DNA of 64,000 nt from DAIDKA01 sp036489445 (GTDB lineage Bacteria; Pseudomonadota; Gammaproteobacteria; Steroidobacterales; Steroidobacteraceae). Of the stretch, positions 35,426-44,793 are shown in pieces (the stretch's first letter is position 1; every line of letters begins with the position of its first letter). Position numbers and translations under genes: made by a program. The notes below the pieces were generated by a model. That model did no database searches. It saw only the letters and a list, made by a program, of their open reading frames with translations, and was not told the DNA's origin. The stretch is from assembly GCA_036489445.1 (NCBI GenBank), contig DASXFV010000056.1:24941-88940 (forward strand). Reading direction: 5' to 3'.

Positions 35426-37033
35426 CTAAGCGTTGAGGATCGCCGTCTCGATTTCCCAGTCCACACGCTGCGGCGTCGCGGCCTGCCGGTTGATGCTGAC
35501 GGGACGCACCCGCGTGCCGGTCGGATGATGCGTCACCAGCCAGTACTGCAGCACGCCCGGCTGCTGCGGCGCGTAGCCGAACAGCAGGTTGATGGCACCG
35601 GTGGCAACCGTGCTCGGGCGGTTGACACGCTCATCCCAGACCACCAGGCAGCAGTCCTGGAAGCCCCCGGCGGCGAATGCCCCCTCCACCCGCAGCGCTT
35701 CCAGGAAGCGCTCAACCTGCCGCCCGGCCCGTTCCCAGGTCAGCGCTGTATTGGGAGCCGTGAGCACCCAGCGGGTGCCGCTCTCGATGCTATTGGCCAG
35801 CTGCAAGGCCAGGCGGTGAGCCGCCAGGTAGCGGCCTTGCGCGGAGGCGGAAACCCCTGACCCCAGCGTGCAACTGCGCGCCCGGGGCACTGCTCCAGGC
35901 CGCGGCGGCTCCAAGGTGTTGATGCCCGCCTGCGCCAGCCGCTCGCTGTGCTCGGCTGTAACCGCGACCGACGGGCGCAGCATGGGGCGGAGCGCCACGT
36001 CGGGTTCCTCCAGCCGCGGCGCGGGGCCGCGCGCCGCGTCGGCGCGCGCCAGCATGCCCGCCGCGGCAGCTCCAGGAGCGAAGGTCGCCATGCGGTTGCG
36101 CAGTCGGTCGAAAGCCGTCAGGCGGGGGAAAAACATGGCCGCGTTGTCACTGCGGAACGGCCACGCGGCCAGGCCCTCGAGCGCCTCCCGCGCCTGGCTC
36201 CACTGCTGTGGCGGATCGACGATCTGCAGCGCACGGCGTTCGCGGCAGAAACGCGCCGCCACCAGCAGTGTGCTCATGCCAAGGTCCTGCTCACGCGTCA
36301 GCGGCGGGATGTACAGCAGGTCGAAATGGGTGTCCGGCCCCAGTGCAAAGACACCGGTGCGCCGCGGCGCCGAGCCGATGACGTCGTAGTCCGAGAGCGC
36401 TCCACCATCATCGCCATCGGCGTTGGCGCAGATGTAGCCAATGACCGCCCCGGTCGGACCCACACCGGTGGGATCCGGGCGGGTAACGGGGGGCGCGCCG
36501 GTCACCCGTGCCAGCGCGGAAGTCTGCAGGATGTCGGCGACGAAGCGCGCGCCGCCCGGCTCGATCGACACATTGCGCTGGATCTCCTGCTCCTGGACCT
36601 GCTCCGAGCCGGCTACCGCCAGCCGCTGCACGATGAGATTGAAGCGGTCGTCCGCAGTGACGCCGTCATAGTCCACGGCAGCGCGCAGATACTCGCGTGA
36701 GCCGGGATTGACGGCCATCAGCCGCAGCGCGCCGTCCCCCGCGGGGAGTGTGAGCGTCGCTGCACTGGCACCGTTGATGGCGCGGACGATGACCGCTTCA
36801 CGCCCGCCGTTATCGAAGAACTGTTCGACGGCGTAGGCCAGCGGGGAGGGTTGCCAAAGGCCGCCGAAGATCTGCTTGAACGCAGCGAAGCTCTGAATCC
36901 GGACCGGGCTGGCGACCGGGCCTTTGAGAGTGCGGCCGACAAAGGCGGTGACGCCAGCCGGAACCCGCTCAATAACGCGCCCGTGCCCCGGGAGGATCTT
37001 TGAATCAGCTTCGGAAACTGCGCGCACAGCCAC
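35426..37033 (-). CDS. Phage tail sheath family protein, orphan
   Basis: Sheath proteins form the contractile outer tube of myophages, type VI-like and extracellular injection devices. The N-terminal part shows VPAGVTAFVGRTLKGPV, FAAFKQIFGG and LAYAVEQFFDNGGREAVIVRA. The C-terminal part shows LANSIESGTRWVLTAPN and VERFLEALRVEGAF, both classic sheath regions, with a variable central insert. GTG 37033 has GAGG five bases upstream and gives 535 residues, a normal size. The frame stays open to 37222 without similarity. No tube, baseplate, spike or ATPase gene is present around it. The L,D-transpeptidase gene lies 71 bases upstream on the same strand. Confidence 0.85.
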   Translation of the reverse strand: MAVRAVSEADSKILPGHGRVIERVPAGVTAFVGRTLKGPVASPVRIQSFAAFKQIFGGLWQPSPLAYAVEQFFDNGGREAVIVRAINGASAATLTLPAGDGALRLMAVNPGSREYLRAAVDYDGVTADDRFNLIVQRLAVAGSEQVQEQEIQRNVSIEPGGARFVADILQTSALARVTGAPPVTRPDPTGVGPTGAVIGYICANADGDDGGALSDYDVIGSAPRRTGVFALGPDTHFDLLYIPPLTREQDLGMSTLLVAARFCRERRALQIVDPPQQWSQAREALEGLAAWPFRSDNAAMFFPRLTAFDRLRNRMATFAPGAAAAGMLARADAARGPAPRLEEPDVALRPMLRPSVAVTAEHSERLAQAGINTLEPPRPGAVPRARSCTLGSGVSASAQGRYLAAHRLALQLANSIESGTRWVLTAPNTALTWERAGRQVERFLEALRVEGAFAAGGFQDCCLVVWDERVNRPSTVATGAINLLFGYAPQQPGVLQYWLVTHHPTGTRVRPVSINRQAATPQRVDWEIETAILNA

Positions 37034-37104
37034 CGGCACCTCAAGTGACCGGCGGCACTCTAACAGTTTTCCGGCCTTGGGTTGGCTGCGCCGCGGGCGG
37101 CCGC

Positions 37105-38325
37105 TCAGCCGCCCGACTTGTGCACGGTGGGGGCCGGAACGGCATGATCCTGCGGATCCGATTCGCCCATGATCTGATCGAAGGTCTGCTGGTCCATCGG
37201 AAGTTCGGATTTGCCATCCCACGAGGCGCCTGCAGGCAACTGGTTCGCCACCTGAATGGCCCCCGCCAGCACCGTGTCCGTGCTGGAATCGGTCACAGTC
37301 ACCGGCACGACCAGCCCCCGTGGCGCATGGGCGAGCTGTGTGACCTTGTCCCAGTCCACGGTCGCCCCCGAGCGCTTGAGCTCCTGCTGTGCCGACTTGG
37401 GCAGTGAACGCGACAGCAGCGCCGCCTGGGCCTTCTTCCAGTCGCGACGGTCATCTTCCAGAGAACCGAACGACTGCATGACCAGCTGACCGTTGTCCCA
37501 GCCGAACACGTAGGGCTGGTTCACGACATGCACTTCGGTGCCGATGCGGACCTTGTCGAACAGTTCGTCAATGTCTTCCGGGAACAGTCGGATGCAGCCG
37601 TGGCTGGAGCGCAGCCCCACCCCGGCAGGTTTGTTGGTGCCGTGGATCAGGTACCCCGGCCAGTTCAGGTAGAAGGCTCTGTTGCCAAGGGGATTGTCCG
37701 GTCCGGGTCCGACGACCGCCGGCAGGATATCGCCGTTCTCCTTGTGCTCCTTGATCACCGACACCGGCGGGTGCCAGGTGGGATCCTTCTGTCGCCGCAC
37801 GATCCTGGTGGTGCCCTCGGGAGTCGCCCAACCCACTTTGCCGATGCCGATGGGATGGGTGTAGACCACCTGCGGCTCGCCCGCCTTGTGCGGCGGAAAA
37901 TAAAACAGGCGCATCGCCGCGATGTTGATCACCACCCCGTCATGGGGCGCATCGGGCAGCACGAAGCGCGTGGGCAGCACCACGGTGCGGCCGGCACCCG
38001 GCAGCCAGGGATCCACACCCGGATTGGCCCGCAGCAGCTCCTCGTACCCCAGGTTGAAGCGCCGCGCGATGTCGGTCAGCGTGTCGTCTTTGCCGACCGT
38101 GGTCTCCTGCAGCTCACCGATCACAGTCTGCCCGGCCGCAAGCTCGAAGCGCGAGGTCTCCTGCGGCGCTGGTAGCGGGGGTGGAGGCGGCGGCGCCACC
38201 ACCACGGGTGGCGGAGCCGGCTTGGTGTGGGTGGTCCAGGCGCCCCCGACCAGCGAACAGGCGGCCAGTAACGACAGGGCGAGCATCGCGGCTATGACGC
38301 GAAATGGCGACAGAATACGTATCAT
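37105..38325 (-). CDS. L,D-transpeptidase lipoprotein with LysM domain
   Basis: These enzymes make 3-3 peptidoglycan cross-links or attach lipoprotein to the wall. From ATG 38325 a signal peptide ends in a lipobox LAAC. A Pro-rich linker precedes a LysM-like segment (TVGKDDTLTDIARRFNLGYEELLRANPGV). The YkuD catalytic domain has HGTNKP and SSHGCIRLFPEDI with the active cysteine. The wording is close to E. coli ErfK/YbiS-type enzymes. A C-terminal extension of about 120 residues after the catalytic core is less conserved. The sheath gene follows downstream. Confidence 0.92.
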   Translation of the reverse strand: MIRILSPFRVIAAMLALSLLAACSLVGGAWTTHTKPAPPPVVVAPPPPPPLPAPQETSRFELAAGQTVIGELQETTVGKDDTLTDIARRFNLGYEELLRANPGVDPWLPGAGRTVVLPTRFVLPDAPHDGVVINIAAMRLFYFPPHKAGEPQVVYTHPIGIGKVGWATPEGTTRIVRRQKDPTWHPPVSVIKEHKENGDILPAVVGPGPDNPLGNRAFYLNWPGYLIHGTNKPAGVGLRSSHGCIRLFPEDIDELFDKVRIGTEVHVVNQPYVFGWDNGQLVMQSFGSLEDDRRDWKKAQAALLSRSLPKSAQQELKRSGATVDWDKVTQLAHAPRGLVVPVTVTDSSTDTVLAGAIQVANQLPAGASWDGKSELPMDQQTFDQIMGESDPQDHAVPAPTVHKSGG

Positions 38326-38360
38326 GGTCTGGTGATTATGACACCACCACGCCTGACACC

Positions 38361-38389
38361 AAAAAAAACCCCGAACGAAGGGCTCGGGG
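38361..38389 (-). terminator. Rho-independent terminator after the 72-residue gene
   Basis: CCCCGA (38369-38374) and TCGGGG (38384-38389) pair around a nine-base loop. On the minus strand the stem is followed by eight T residues (complement of 38361-38368). It ends transcription coming from 38446-38664 and isolates the L,D-transpeptidase gene. Confidence 0.8.
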
Positions 38390-38445
38390 CTCAAGGAATG
38401 CGGACTTTCGATGAAGGGAAAGAAGTCCGCTAGGGGATGGGGCGC

Positions 38446-38664
38446 CTAATGCAGCCGGGCCCAGTGCAGAATGCGAATGTCATCACTCATCAGATCAAAG
38501 CTCTGCGCAAGCAATGAGCGCAATTCACGGGTTCCGGCGGCCTGTTCAAGCGGATGCCGCAGCTCGACCACACCGCTCCATTCGCTGGACTCACTGGCGG
38601 ACTCAACCGTCGCCAGGGCAGGCTGGTCTGCCGTTACGAAGTGCGTGTAGTACTTGGCTGCCAT
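38446..38664 (-). CDS. Small conserved-looking hypothetical protein
   Basis: I do not recognise this 72-residue soluble protein. It begins MAAKYYTHFVTADQPALATVE, contains an amphipathic middle and ends SDDIRILHWARLH. Codon composition fits its neighbours and an intrinsic terminator lies 57 bases downstream, so it appears to be a real single-gene unit. It is divergent from greB. Confidence 0.65.
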   Translation of the reverse strand: MAAKYYTHFVTADQPALATVESASESSEWSGVVELRHPLEQAAGTRELRSLLAQSFDLMSDDIRILHWARLH

Positions 38665-38802
38665 GGTTCAAAGATTAGTTTCGCCAGGGCAAAGGTGCCG
38701 TGAAACGTTCCACAGATCCTTTGTTCAATACGGCAGCGGCGTGCCGACATGACAACGAGACACAGTTCAAAGATCCGACATAACGCGAAAGAGTTTTTAC
38801 AG

Positions 38803-39312
38803 ATGGGTCGCTATCGGGCACCGCACATACCGGGTTCACAATTCATCACACCGGAGGGCATTGCGCAGTTGCGGGCGGAACTGGATCAGTTGTGGCGCGA
38901 CGAGCGCCCGCAGGTGACTCAGGCCGTGCAGGATGCTGCGGCGCAAGGAGATCGCTCGGAAAATGCTGAATACATCTATGGCAAGCGCCGCCTGCGGGAA
39001 ATCGACCGCCGCGTGCGCTTCCTGCGGCAACGCCTGGATGGCATGACGGTCGTGGACCAGCCACCATCGGATCCGACACGGGTGTTTTTCGGCGCCTGGG
39101 TGACGCTGGAGCGCGAGGATGGAACGCAGGTGCGCTATCGCATCGTGGGTCCGGATGAAACCGCCGCGGCGAGCAGTTACATCAGCATGGATTCGCCGCT
39201 GGGTCGTGCCTTGCTGGGCAAGGCACTGGATGCGCAGGTGTCGGTGGTGCTGCCCGCTGGCAGCAGCACCTTCACGGTCGTGGCAGTCGAGTACGGGTCG
39301 CCTACCAGATGA
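38803..39312 (+). CDS. greB: Transcription elongation factor GreB
   Basis: GreB enters the RNA polymerase secondary channel and triggers cleavage of backtracked transcripts. The 169-residue protein has the N-terminal coiled coil with acidic tip AAQGDRSENAEYIYGKRRL (Asp50 and Glu53) and a C-terminal FKBP-like domain. REIDRRVRFLRQRL with its basic patch marks it as GreB rather than GreA. ATG 38803 gives the usual MGRYRAP start; an earlier ATG at 38749 has no family support. Its 3-prime end overlaps by 11 bases the convergent homospermidine synthase gene. Confidence 0.92.
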   Translation: MGRYRAPHIPGSQFITPEGIAQLRAELDQLWRDERPQVTQAVQDAAAQGDRSENAEYIYGKRRLREIDRRVRFLRQRLDGMTVVDQPPSDPTRVFFGAWVTLEREDGTQVRYRIVGPDETAAASSYISMDSPLGRALLGKALDAQVSVVLPAGSSTFTVVAVEYGSPTR

Positions 39313-40723
39313 CCCGCACGTTCTTGAACTGCCACGGATCGCTCTTGTCGACGTCCTCGGGAAAGAGCCGCTCGCGATCCGTCAGCGGGGTCCAGTCGCT
39401 GTACTGGCCCACCATCTTGCCCCAGTAGGGTTTGGCGATTTCCATGTTGCGGTGGAAGTCGATTTCGTCCGGCTCGAGCAGGCCGCAATTTGGATTCTCC
39501 ATGGCCCACACCATGCCCGCGAGACACGCCGAGGTGACCTGCAGACTGGTCGCGTTGTTGTACGGCGCCAGTGCCCGCGCCTCCTCGATGGTCAGCTGTG
39601 AGCCATACCAGTAGGCATTCTTCTTGTGCCCGGCCAGCAGCACGCCGAGTTCATCGCGACCGCTGAGCACGTCCTGACACATGATCCGCTTCTTGTCCTG
39701 GACCGCGAAATTGCGGCCGGCGAACTCATGCACCGAGGCGATGGCCGCATCGCAGGGGTGGTACGCGTAGTGCGCCGTCGGCCGATACACGACCTGTCCG
39801 CCCTCACGCACCGTCAGGTAATCGCTGATTGAGATCGCTTCGGAGTGCGTGATGCAGAACCCGTGGAAATGCCCTGCCAGCGGCGTCCAGGTGCGCACTC
39901 GGGTGCCGGCCCCGGGCTGGGTCAGGTAGATTGCAGCTCCAGCCCCGAAATCATGGCGCTTGCCATCGCGGGGGAAATTGCGCTCGTGCGTACCCCAGCC
40001 CAGCTCGGCGGGCTGGGCGCCTTCGCTGACAAAGCCGTCCACCGACCAGGTGTTCACGAATTCACCCAGCTGCTTGGGCTGGGATGAAACCTGGGTATCC
40101 CGCTCGGCGATGTGAATGACGCGGATGCCCAGCAGGTTGGCGAGCGCGGCCCAGTCTTCCCGCGCGGTCGGATTACCGGCATCGATGCCGGTATCGGCGG
40201 CGACGTTCAGCATGCCCTGCTTCACCAGGTGCGACACCATGCCGGGGTTCGCGCCATGCGTGACCACGGCGGTGGGCGCGCGCAGATTGCCGGTACGCAG
40301 CGCGAGGGCCTCCTCGCGCAACGCATAGTTCGTACGGCGCGCCGCGCTCAGGGTCGGGTCCGTGTACCCGCCGGCCCAGGGCTCCAGGCAGGTATCCAGG
40401 TACATCGCGCCCTTCTCCCAGCAGAAGCGGATCAGGGCGATACTCGAGACATCCACCGAGACGTTCAGCAGAAAGTCACCGCGACCGATGAGCGGCGACA
40501 GGATGCGTCGGAAGTTGTCGCGAGTCAGGGCTTCATTCATGCGCTTCACGCCGAAATGCGCAGCCTCCGCGCTGCCGGCGTCATCGGCGGTAACGATGGT
40601 GATGCGATCCGGCGCGATACCGATGTGCCGCAAGATAAGCGGCAGGACTCCCTGACCAATGCTGCCGAAGCCCACGAGGACGATTCGGCCGGGGAAATCG
40701 ATATATACCGGGTGCTTTGTCAT
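39302..40723 (-). CDS. hss: Homospermidine synthase
   Basis: Bacterial homospermidine synthase uses NAD to join two putrescines, or putrescine and spermidine, into sym-homospermidine. The 473-residue protein begins with a Rossmann loop GFGSIGQGVLPLIL, followed by VTADD, DTCLEPWAGGYTD, THGANPGMVSH, and the lower-half HNFPRDG-like and HSEAISISDYLTVREGG segments. These match the Blastochloris-type family. A GST gene ends two bases upstream of its ATG. speA two genes away could supply agmatine towards putrescine; the enzymes in between are not in this window. Confidence 0.9.
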   Translation of the reverse strand: MTKHPVYIDFPGRIVLVGFGSIGQGVLPLILRHIGIAPDRITIVTADDAGSAEAAHFGVKRMNEALTRDNFRRILSPLIGRGDFLLNVSVDVSSIALIRFCWEKGAMYLDTCLEPWAGGYTDPTLSAARRTNYALREEALALRTGNLRAPTAVVTHGANPGMVSHLVKQGMLNVAADTGIDAGNPTAREDWAALANLLGIRVIHIAERDTQVSSQPKQLGEFVNTWSVDGFVSEGAQPAELGWGTHERNFPRDGKRHDFGAGAAIYLTQPGAGTRVRTWTPLAGHFHGFCITHSEAISISDYLTVREGGQVVYRPTAHYAYHPCDAAIASVHEFAGRNFAVQDKKRIMCQDVLSGRDELGVLLAGHKKNAYWYGSQLTIEEARALAPYNNATSLQVTSACLAGMVWAMENPNCGLLEPDEIDFHRNMEIAKPYWGKMVGQYSDWTPLTDRERLFPEDVDKSDPWQFKNVRVIW

Positions 40724-40725
40724 GA

Positions 40726-41385
40726 TTACCGCCAGTGTGGGGGGAAAGTACGCTCATACCCTGGCAGAGCCGCAACGCGACCGATCCAGCGCTCCAGTGC
40801 TGGATAGTTAGCCGCCAAGGGTAGGAAGCGGGAGGACAGCGCGCGGGCCGCTGGCTTGTCCAGGGCGCGCAGCAGCAGCTGCAACGCCGGGAATATCACA
40901 ATATCGGCGGCGGAGAAGCGTTCCCCCACCACCCATTCAGAACGCGACAGTCGCGCCTCGATCGACCGGGCCTCGCTCGCAACCACGTGCATGGAGTCCG
41001 CCAGGGCATCGATATGCTCCTGCGCCTGGCCTTCGAAGACCGCCCGCACGATCTTCATGAGGTGCTCCTCGACGTACGCCTGGTATTCACAGATCACGCG
41101 CATGATCACGCCGGCTTCCTCCGGCGAGTGCCCAAAGATGGGCGGGGCCGGATACTTGAGATCCAGGTAGTACAGAACGGCCAGCGACTCGAATACCACA
41201 TAGTCGCCGTCCTTGAGGATGGGAACACGGCCACGAAAATTCAGCGCCAGAATCTGCGGCGACTTGTGCTCCTGCCGTGAGAACTGCAGCGGGTGACTGA
41301 TGTAGGGCAACCGCTTGTACTCGAGGGCGAGCAATACGCGCCAGGAATACGGGCTGCCGCTGCCCCAGTAGACTTCAATCGCCAT
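40726..41385 (-). CDS. Glutathione S-transferase family protein
   Basis: The 219-residue protein has an N-terminal thioredoxin-like domain (YWGSGSPYSWRVLLALEYKRLPY, NFRGRVPILKDGDYVVFESLAVLYYLD, with the glutathione-binding VP and ES) and an all-helical C-terminal half. It starts with S-P-Y-S, so the active residue is probably serine. The homospermidine synthase start follows after two bases, so the two are translationally linked. A link to polyamines, for example conjugation or detoxification, is only a guess. Confidence 0.88.
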   Translation of the reverse strand: MAIEVYWGSGSPYSWRVLLALEYKRLPYISHPLQFSRQEHKSPQILALNFRGRVPILKDGDYVVFESLAVLYYLDLKYPAPPIFGHSPEEAGVIMRVICEYQAYVEEHLMKIVRAVFEGQAQEHIDALADSMHVVASEARSIEARLSRSEWVVGERFSAADIVIFPALQLLLRALDKPAARALSSRFLPLAANYPALERWIGRVAALPGYERTFPPHWR

Positions 41386-41473
41386 ATACTTGATTCACAA
41401 GGCTGTCGGGACGATTGTACCGACAACTCGCCCGATACCCCACTGCATCGGAACATCTGCCGAGGATCTGCCA

Positions 41474-42340
41474 TTGCACCTGATCGAAGCTGCTGGATTG
41501 GCCGAGGCGCTGAGCGGGACAAGATCCGCGGTGGCAGCAGCGCAGCGGTTGATAGTTGTGGATTGCCGGCACGATCTGTCGGATCCGGATTGGGGGCGCC
41601 GGGAATTCACGGCAGCGCATCTCCCAGGCGCGGTGTTCGCCCACCTGGACCAGGACCTGTCCGGTCCCGTAACAGCGCAATCCGGACGGCACCCGTTGCC
41701 GGATCCGGCACTGCTCGGGGCCTTCCTGAGTGCCGCGGGCATCGATGCCAGCACGCATGTCGTGGCCTACGACCAGGACAAGTCAATGTTCGCAGCGCGA
41801 CTGTGGTGGCTGTTGCGTTGGCTGGGTCATGCACAGGTTTCGGTGTTGAACGGCGGGTTGGCTGCCTGGCGGGCGGCGGGCCTGCCCCTGCAGACCACGC
41901 AGGCGCCGCGCACGGGGCGTCACTTCATCACCCGTCCGGCACTGGTGCAGGCCATAGCCACCGCCGCGGTGGCGCGTGAACTGGCAGCCGGCCGTATCCT
42001 GTTGCTGGATGCGCGGGCGCCGGATCGCTTCGCCGGCCGGAATGAGACCATCGATCCGGTGGCAGGTCATGTTCCGGGTGCGCGCAATCAGCCCTTTGCG
42101 CTGAACCTGGACGCGAACGGCCAGCTGCAGTCGGCGGCGGCTCTGACCCGCCTGTGGCGAGCGGTGCTCGGTGAGATCCCGGCGACGCAGGTGGTGGCGA
42201 TGTGTGGTTCTGGGGTTACGGCCTGTCACAATCTGCTGGCCATGCAACTGGCCGGGCTTCCCGGAGCGCGGCTGTATGCCGGTTCGTTCAGCGAATGGAT
42301 CCGCGATCCCGGCCGCAAAGTCGCGACCGGACCGGCCTGA
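41474..42340 (+). CDS. 3-mercaptopyruvate sulfurtransferase-like (two rhodanese domains)
   Basis: The protein has two rhodanese domains: an inactive N-terminal one (IVVDCRHDLSDPDWGRREF, HLPGAVFAHLDQDLSG) and an active C-terminal one with CGSGVTACHN. The CG-S-G-V-T loop is that of mercaptopyruvate sulfurtransferases such as SseA rather than CRKGVT rhodaneses. The frame is open from TTG 41390, but TTG 41474 has GAGGA upstream at seven bases and gives 288 residues, close to SseA (281). It diverges from the GST gene; speA follows 48 bases later. Confidence 0.88.
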   Translation: MHLIEAAGLAEALSGTRSAVAAAQRLIVVDCRHDLSDPDWGRREFTAAHLPGAVFAHLDQDLSGPVTAQSGRHPLPDPALLGAFLSAAGIDASTHVVAYDQDKSMFAARLWWLLRWLGHAQVSVLNGGLAAWRAAGLPLQTTQAPRTGRHFITRPALVQAIATAAVARELAAGRILLLDARAPDRFAGRNETIDPVAGHVPGARNQPFALNLDANGQLQSAAALTRLWRAVLGEIPATQVVAMCGSGVTACHNLLAMQLAGLPGARLYAGSFSEWIRDPGRKVATGPA

Positions 42341-42388
42341 CATGAGCGTCATCCGGTTGTGCCCTTTTTTTGTTATCGTCCGCGGCCG

Positions 42389-44347
42389 ATGAACGGCACA
42401 ATTCAGAAGGGTCCCGGCCAGGCCTGGACCACGGAAGACTCGCTGGAGCTTTACCATGTAAATGCGTGGGGCAAGGGGTACTTCTCCATCAACGAAGCGG
42501 GGCACGTGATCGTGCGCCCCGACACCCTGCCGGGCGGGCAGACCATCGACCTCTACGAGGTCGTCGAAGGCCTCAAGGCCCGCGATCTCACCGCGCCGGT
42601 GGTGGTGCGCCTGTCGGACATCCTGGCCAACCGCCTGCGCAGTCTGCATGCCGCGTTTGCCCAGGCCATCACCGAGAATGACTACGGCAATAAATACGCG
42701 GCCGTCTATCCCATCAAGGTGAACCAGCAGCGCCTGGTGGTGGAAGAGGTCTACCGCTACGGCCGCGAGTTCGGCTTTGGGCTCGAGGTCGGATCCAAGC
42801 CCGAACTGCTGGCCGTGATGGCGATGACCGAGAGCGCGCCGGACCGCCTCATCATCTGCAATGGCTTCAAGGATCACAGCTACCTGGAAGCCGTCGTGCT
42901 CGCGACCAAGCTTGGCCGCAGCATCATCCCGGTTATCGAAAATTTCGAGGAGCTGGGCGTTCTGCTGCAACTCGCCGACACCTACCAGGTGCGGCCGCGG
43001 CTTGGCGTGCGCGTGAAGCTATCCAGCGAGGGCTCGGGCCGCTGGCGCGACAGCAATGGGGCCAAGTCCAAGTTCGGCTTGTTCATCACCGAGATTCTCG
43101 ATCTGTTCAAGGTGCTGAAGGACCGCGACATGCTCGACTGCCTGCAGCTCGTGCACTGCCACCCCGGCAGTCAGCTGCAGGACATCCGTCGGGTCAAGGA
43201 ATCGATCACCGAACTGGCACATGTTTATGCGGAGCTGCGCCTCATGGGCGCGGGCCTGCAGTACATCGATGTCGGCGGCGGCCTGGGCGTCGACTACGAC
43301 GGCAGCGGCACCAACTTTGCCTCCTCCATGAACTACACGCTCAATGAATATGCGAGCGATGTGGTCTACCGGATCGCGAGCGTCTGCAATGCGCGCGATA
43401 TTCCCCATCCGATGATCATCAGTGAATCCGGGCGGGCGATTGCGGCGTATCACAGCGTACTGATCTTCAACACCGTGGGCTCCTCGGCGCTCGATCGGTT
43501 TCGGGTCACGGGCCGCGAGTCCGACGACTATCCGGGCGAGGATGAGTTGCCGCAGCCGGTGCAGGACCTGTTCGTGGCCTACCGCGCCATCAATGAACGC
43601 CGGCTCGTGGAGTGCTACCACGACGCCCAGACGGCCCGTGAGCAGGTCCTGCAGATGTTCAACCTGGGGTTGCTGTCACTGGAGTTCAGGGCCCTGGCCG
43701 AACGGCTCTACTGGGCGACCTGCGCGCGGATCCGCGATGTGTGCCGGCGGCTGGATGAGAGTCCGGAGGAACTGACGGACCTGGAATCGATTCTGTCGGA
43801 CATCTACTTCTGCAATTTCTCGGTGTTCCAGTCATTGCCGGACAGCTGGGCGATCGACCAGTTGTTCCCGATCATGCCCATCCACCGGCTGAACGAGCAG
43901 CCCACCCGCACCGGCGTGCTGGCGGACATCACCTGCGACTCGGATGGCAAGATCGATCGTTTCGTCAGTCACCGGGAGATCAAGCGCACGCTCGAGTTGC
44001 ATGCGCTGATTCCGGATGAGGAGTACTACCTGGCGGCCTTCCTGGTCGGCGCCTACCAGGAAACCCTGGGCGACCTGCACAACCTGTTCGGCGACACTCA
44101 TGTGGTGCACATCCGCCTGCTGGAGGAAGGGGGCTGGTGGATCGAGGAAGTCGTCAAGGGCGACACCGCCAACAAAGTGCTGGAGTACATGGAGTACGAC
44201 GTGGCCGAGCTGTACCCCGCCCTGTCGCGGGACTGCGAGCGCGCGGTACGCGATGGGCGCATGACTCTCGCGGAGAGCCAGCTGGTCAAACGTTTCTACG
44301 AAGGCGAGCTCAACGGCTACGCCTACCTGGAACCCCCCGGACAGTGA
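42389..44347 (+). CDS. speA: Biosynthetic arginine decarboxylase
   Basis: SpeA converts arginine to agmatine, the entry to putrescine. The 652-residue PLP enzyme has the lysine in YPIKVNQQ (Lys110), GSKPELLA, HCHPGSQ, and YIDVGGGLGVDYDG in the barrel, and the late HVVHIRLLEEGGWW region in the C-terminal domain. Length and wording follow E. coli SpeA. ATG 42389 is chosen; the frame also opens at 42359 without family support. An RRM gene follows 130 bases later. Together with homospermidine synthase it indicates an arginine-fed polyamine pathway. Confidence 0.95.
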   Translation: MNGTIQKGPGQAWTTEDSLELYHVNAWGKGYFSINEAGHVIVRPDTLPGGQTIDLYEVVEGLKARDLTAPVVVRLSDILANRLRSLHAAFAQAITENDYGNKYAAVYPIKVNQQRLVVEEVYRYGREFGFGLEVGSKPELLAVMAMTESAPDRLIICNGFKDHSYLEAVVLATKLGRSIIPVIENFEELGVLLQLADTYQVRPRLGVRVKLSSEGSGRWRDSNGAKSKFGLFITEILDLFKVLKDRDMLDCLQLVHCHPGSQLQDIRRVKESITELAHVYAELRLMGAGLQYIDVGGGLGVDYDGSGTNFASSMNYTLNEYASDVVYRIASVCNARDIPHPMIISESGRAIAAYHSVLIFNTVGSSALDRFRVTGRESDDYPGEDELPQPVQDLFVAYRAINERRLVECYHDAQTAREQVLQMFNLGLLSLEFRALAERLYWATCARIRDVCRRLDESPEELTDLESILSDIYFCNFSVFQSLPDSWAIDQLFPIMPIHRLNEQPTRTGVLADITCDSDGKIDRFVSHREIKRTLELHALIPDEEYYLAAFLVGAYQETLGDLHNLFGDTHVVHIRLLEEGGWWIEEVVKGDTANKVLEYMEYDVAELYPALSRDCERAVRDGRMTLAESQLVKRFYEGELNGYAYLEPPGQ

Positions 44348-44477
44348 TCCGACTTGTCCTGTCAACAGTCGGTTTGCTTTCCCCCAAACCGCGGGAGTAG
44401 CATCTTTTTCGATTCCGCGGTGCATGCGAGCCACTGGTACGGATCGTCTCTGCCCGCACAAGTTGCGAGAGAAATGG

Positions 44478-44759
44478 ATGACGACAATCTACGTGGGCAA
44501 TCTGCCCTTCAATGTCACGGAGCAGGACGTCAGAGCGCTGTTCGAGCGTCACGGGGCTGTGGAGTCGGTAAAGCTCATCAATGATCGCGAGACCGGCAAG
44601 CCCCGTGGCTTTGGTTTCGTGGACATGCCGCAGGCCGAGGCGCAGACCGCCATTCAGGCACTGAACGGACAGCAGCTGGGGGGTCGCCCGCTGCGGGTCA
44701 ATGAAGCCCAGGAGCGCCCGCAACGGCCGCGCCAGGGTGGCGGTCCGTTCCGCCGCTGA
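44478..44759 (+). CDS. Small RRM-domain RNA-binding protein
   Basis: This 93-residue protein is one RNA-recognition motif with RNP2 IYVGNLP (residues 4-10) and RNP1 KPRGFGFVDM (41-50), followed by a short Arg/Gln/Gly/Pro tail (RPQRPRQGGGPFRR). Such stand-alone RRM proteins occur in proteobacteria and cyanobacteria, often cold-induced. ATG 44478 is the start that gives the domain intact. A strong hairpin lies 34 bases after the stop. Confidence 0.92.
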   Translation: MTTIYVGNLPFNVTEQDVRALFERHGAVESVKLINDRETGKPRGFGFVDMPQAEAQTAIQALNGQQLGGRPLRVNEAQERPQRPRQGGGPFRR

Positions 44760-44793
44760 GCACGGCAGCGCGATGCGGCGACGGCACGCTCAG

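Noticed and set aside
35426..37033. Prophage remnant
   Set aside because: No integrase, capsid, lysis genes or attachment repeats around the sheath gene; flanks are ordinary chromosomal genes.
37034..37222. Longer start for the sheath gene
   Set aside because: The extra N-terminal residues lack sheath similarity and overlap the L,D-transpeptidase end; GTG 37033 has a Shine-Dalgarno.
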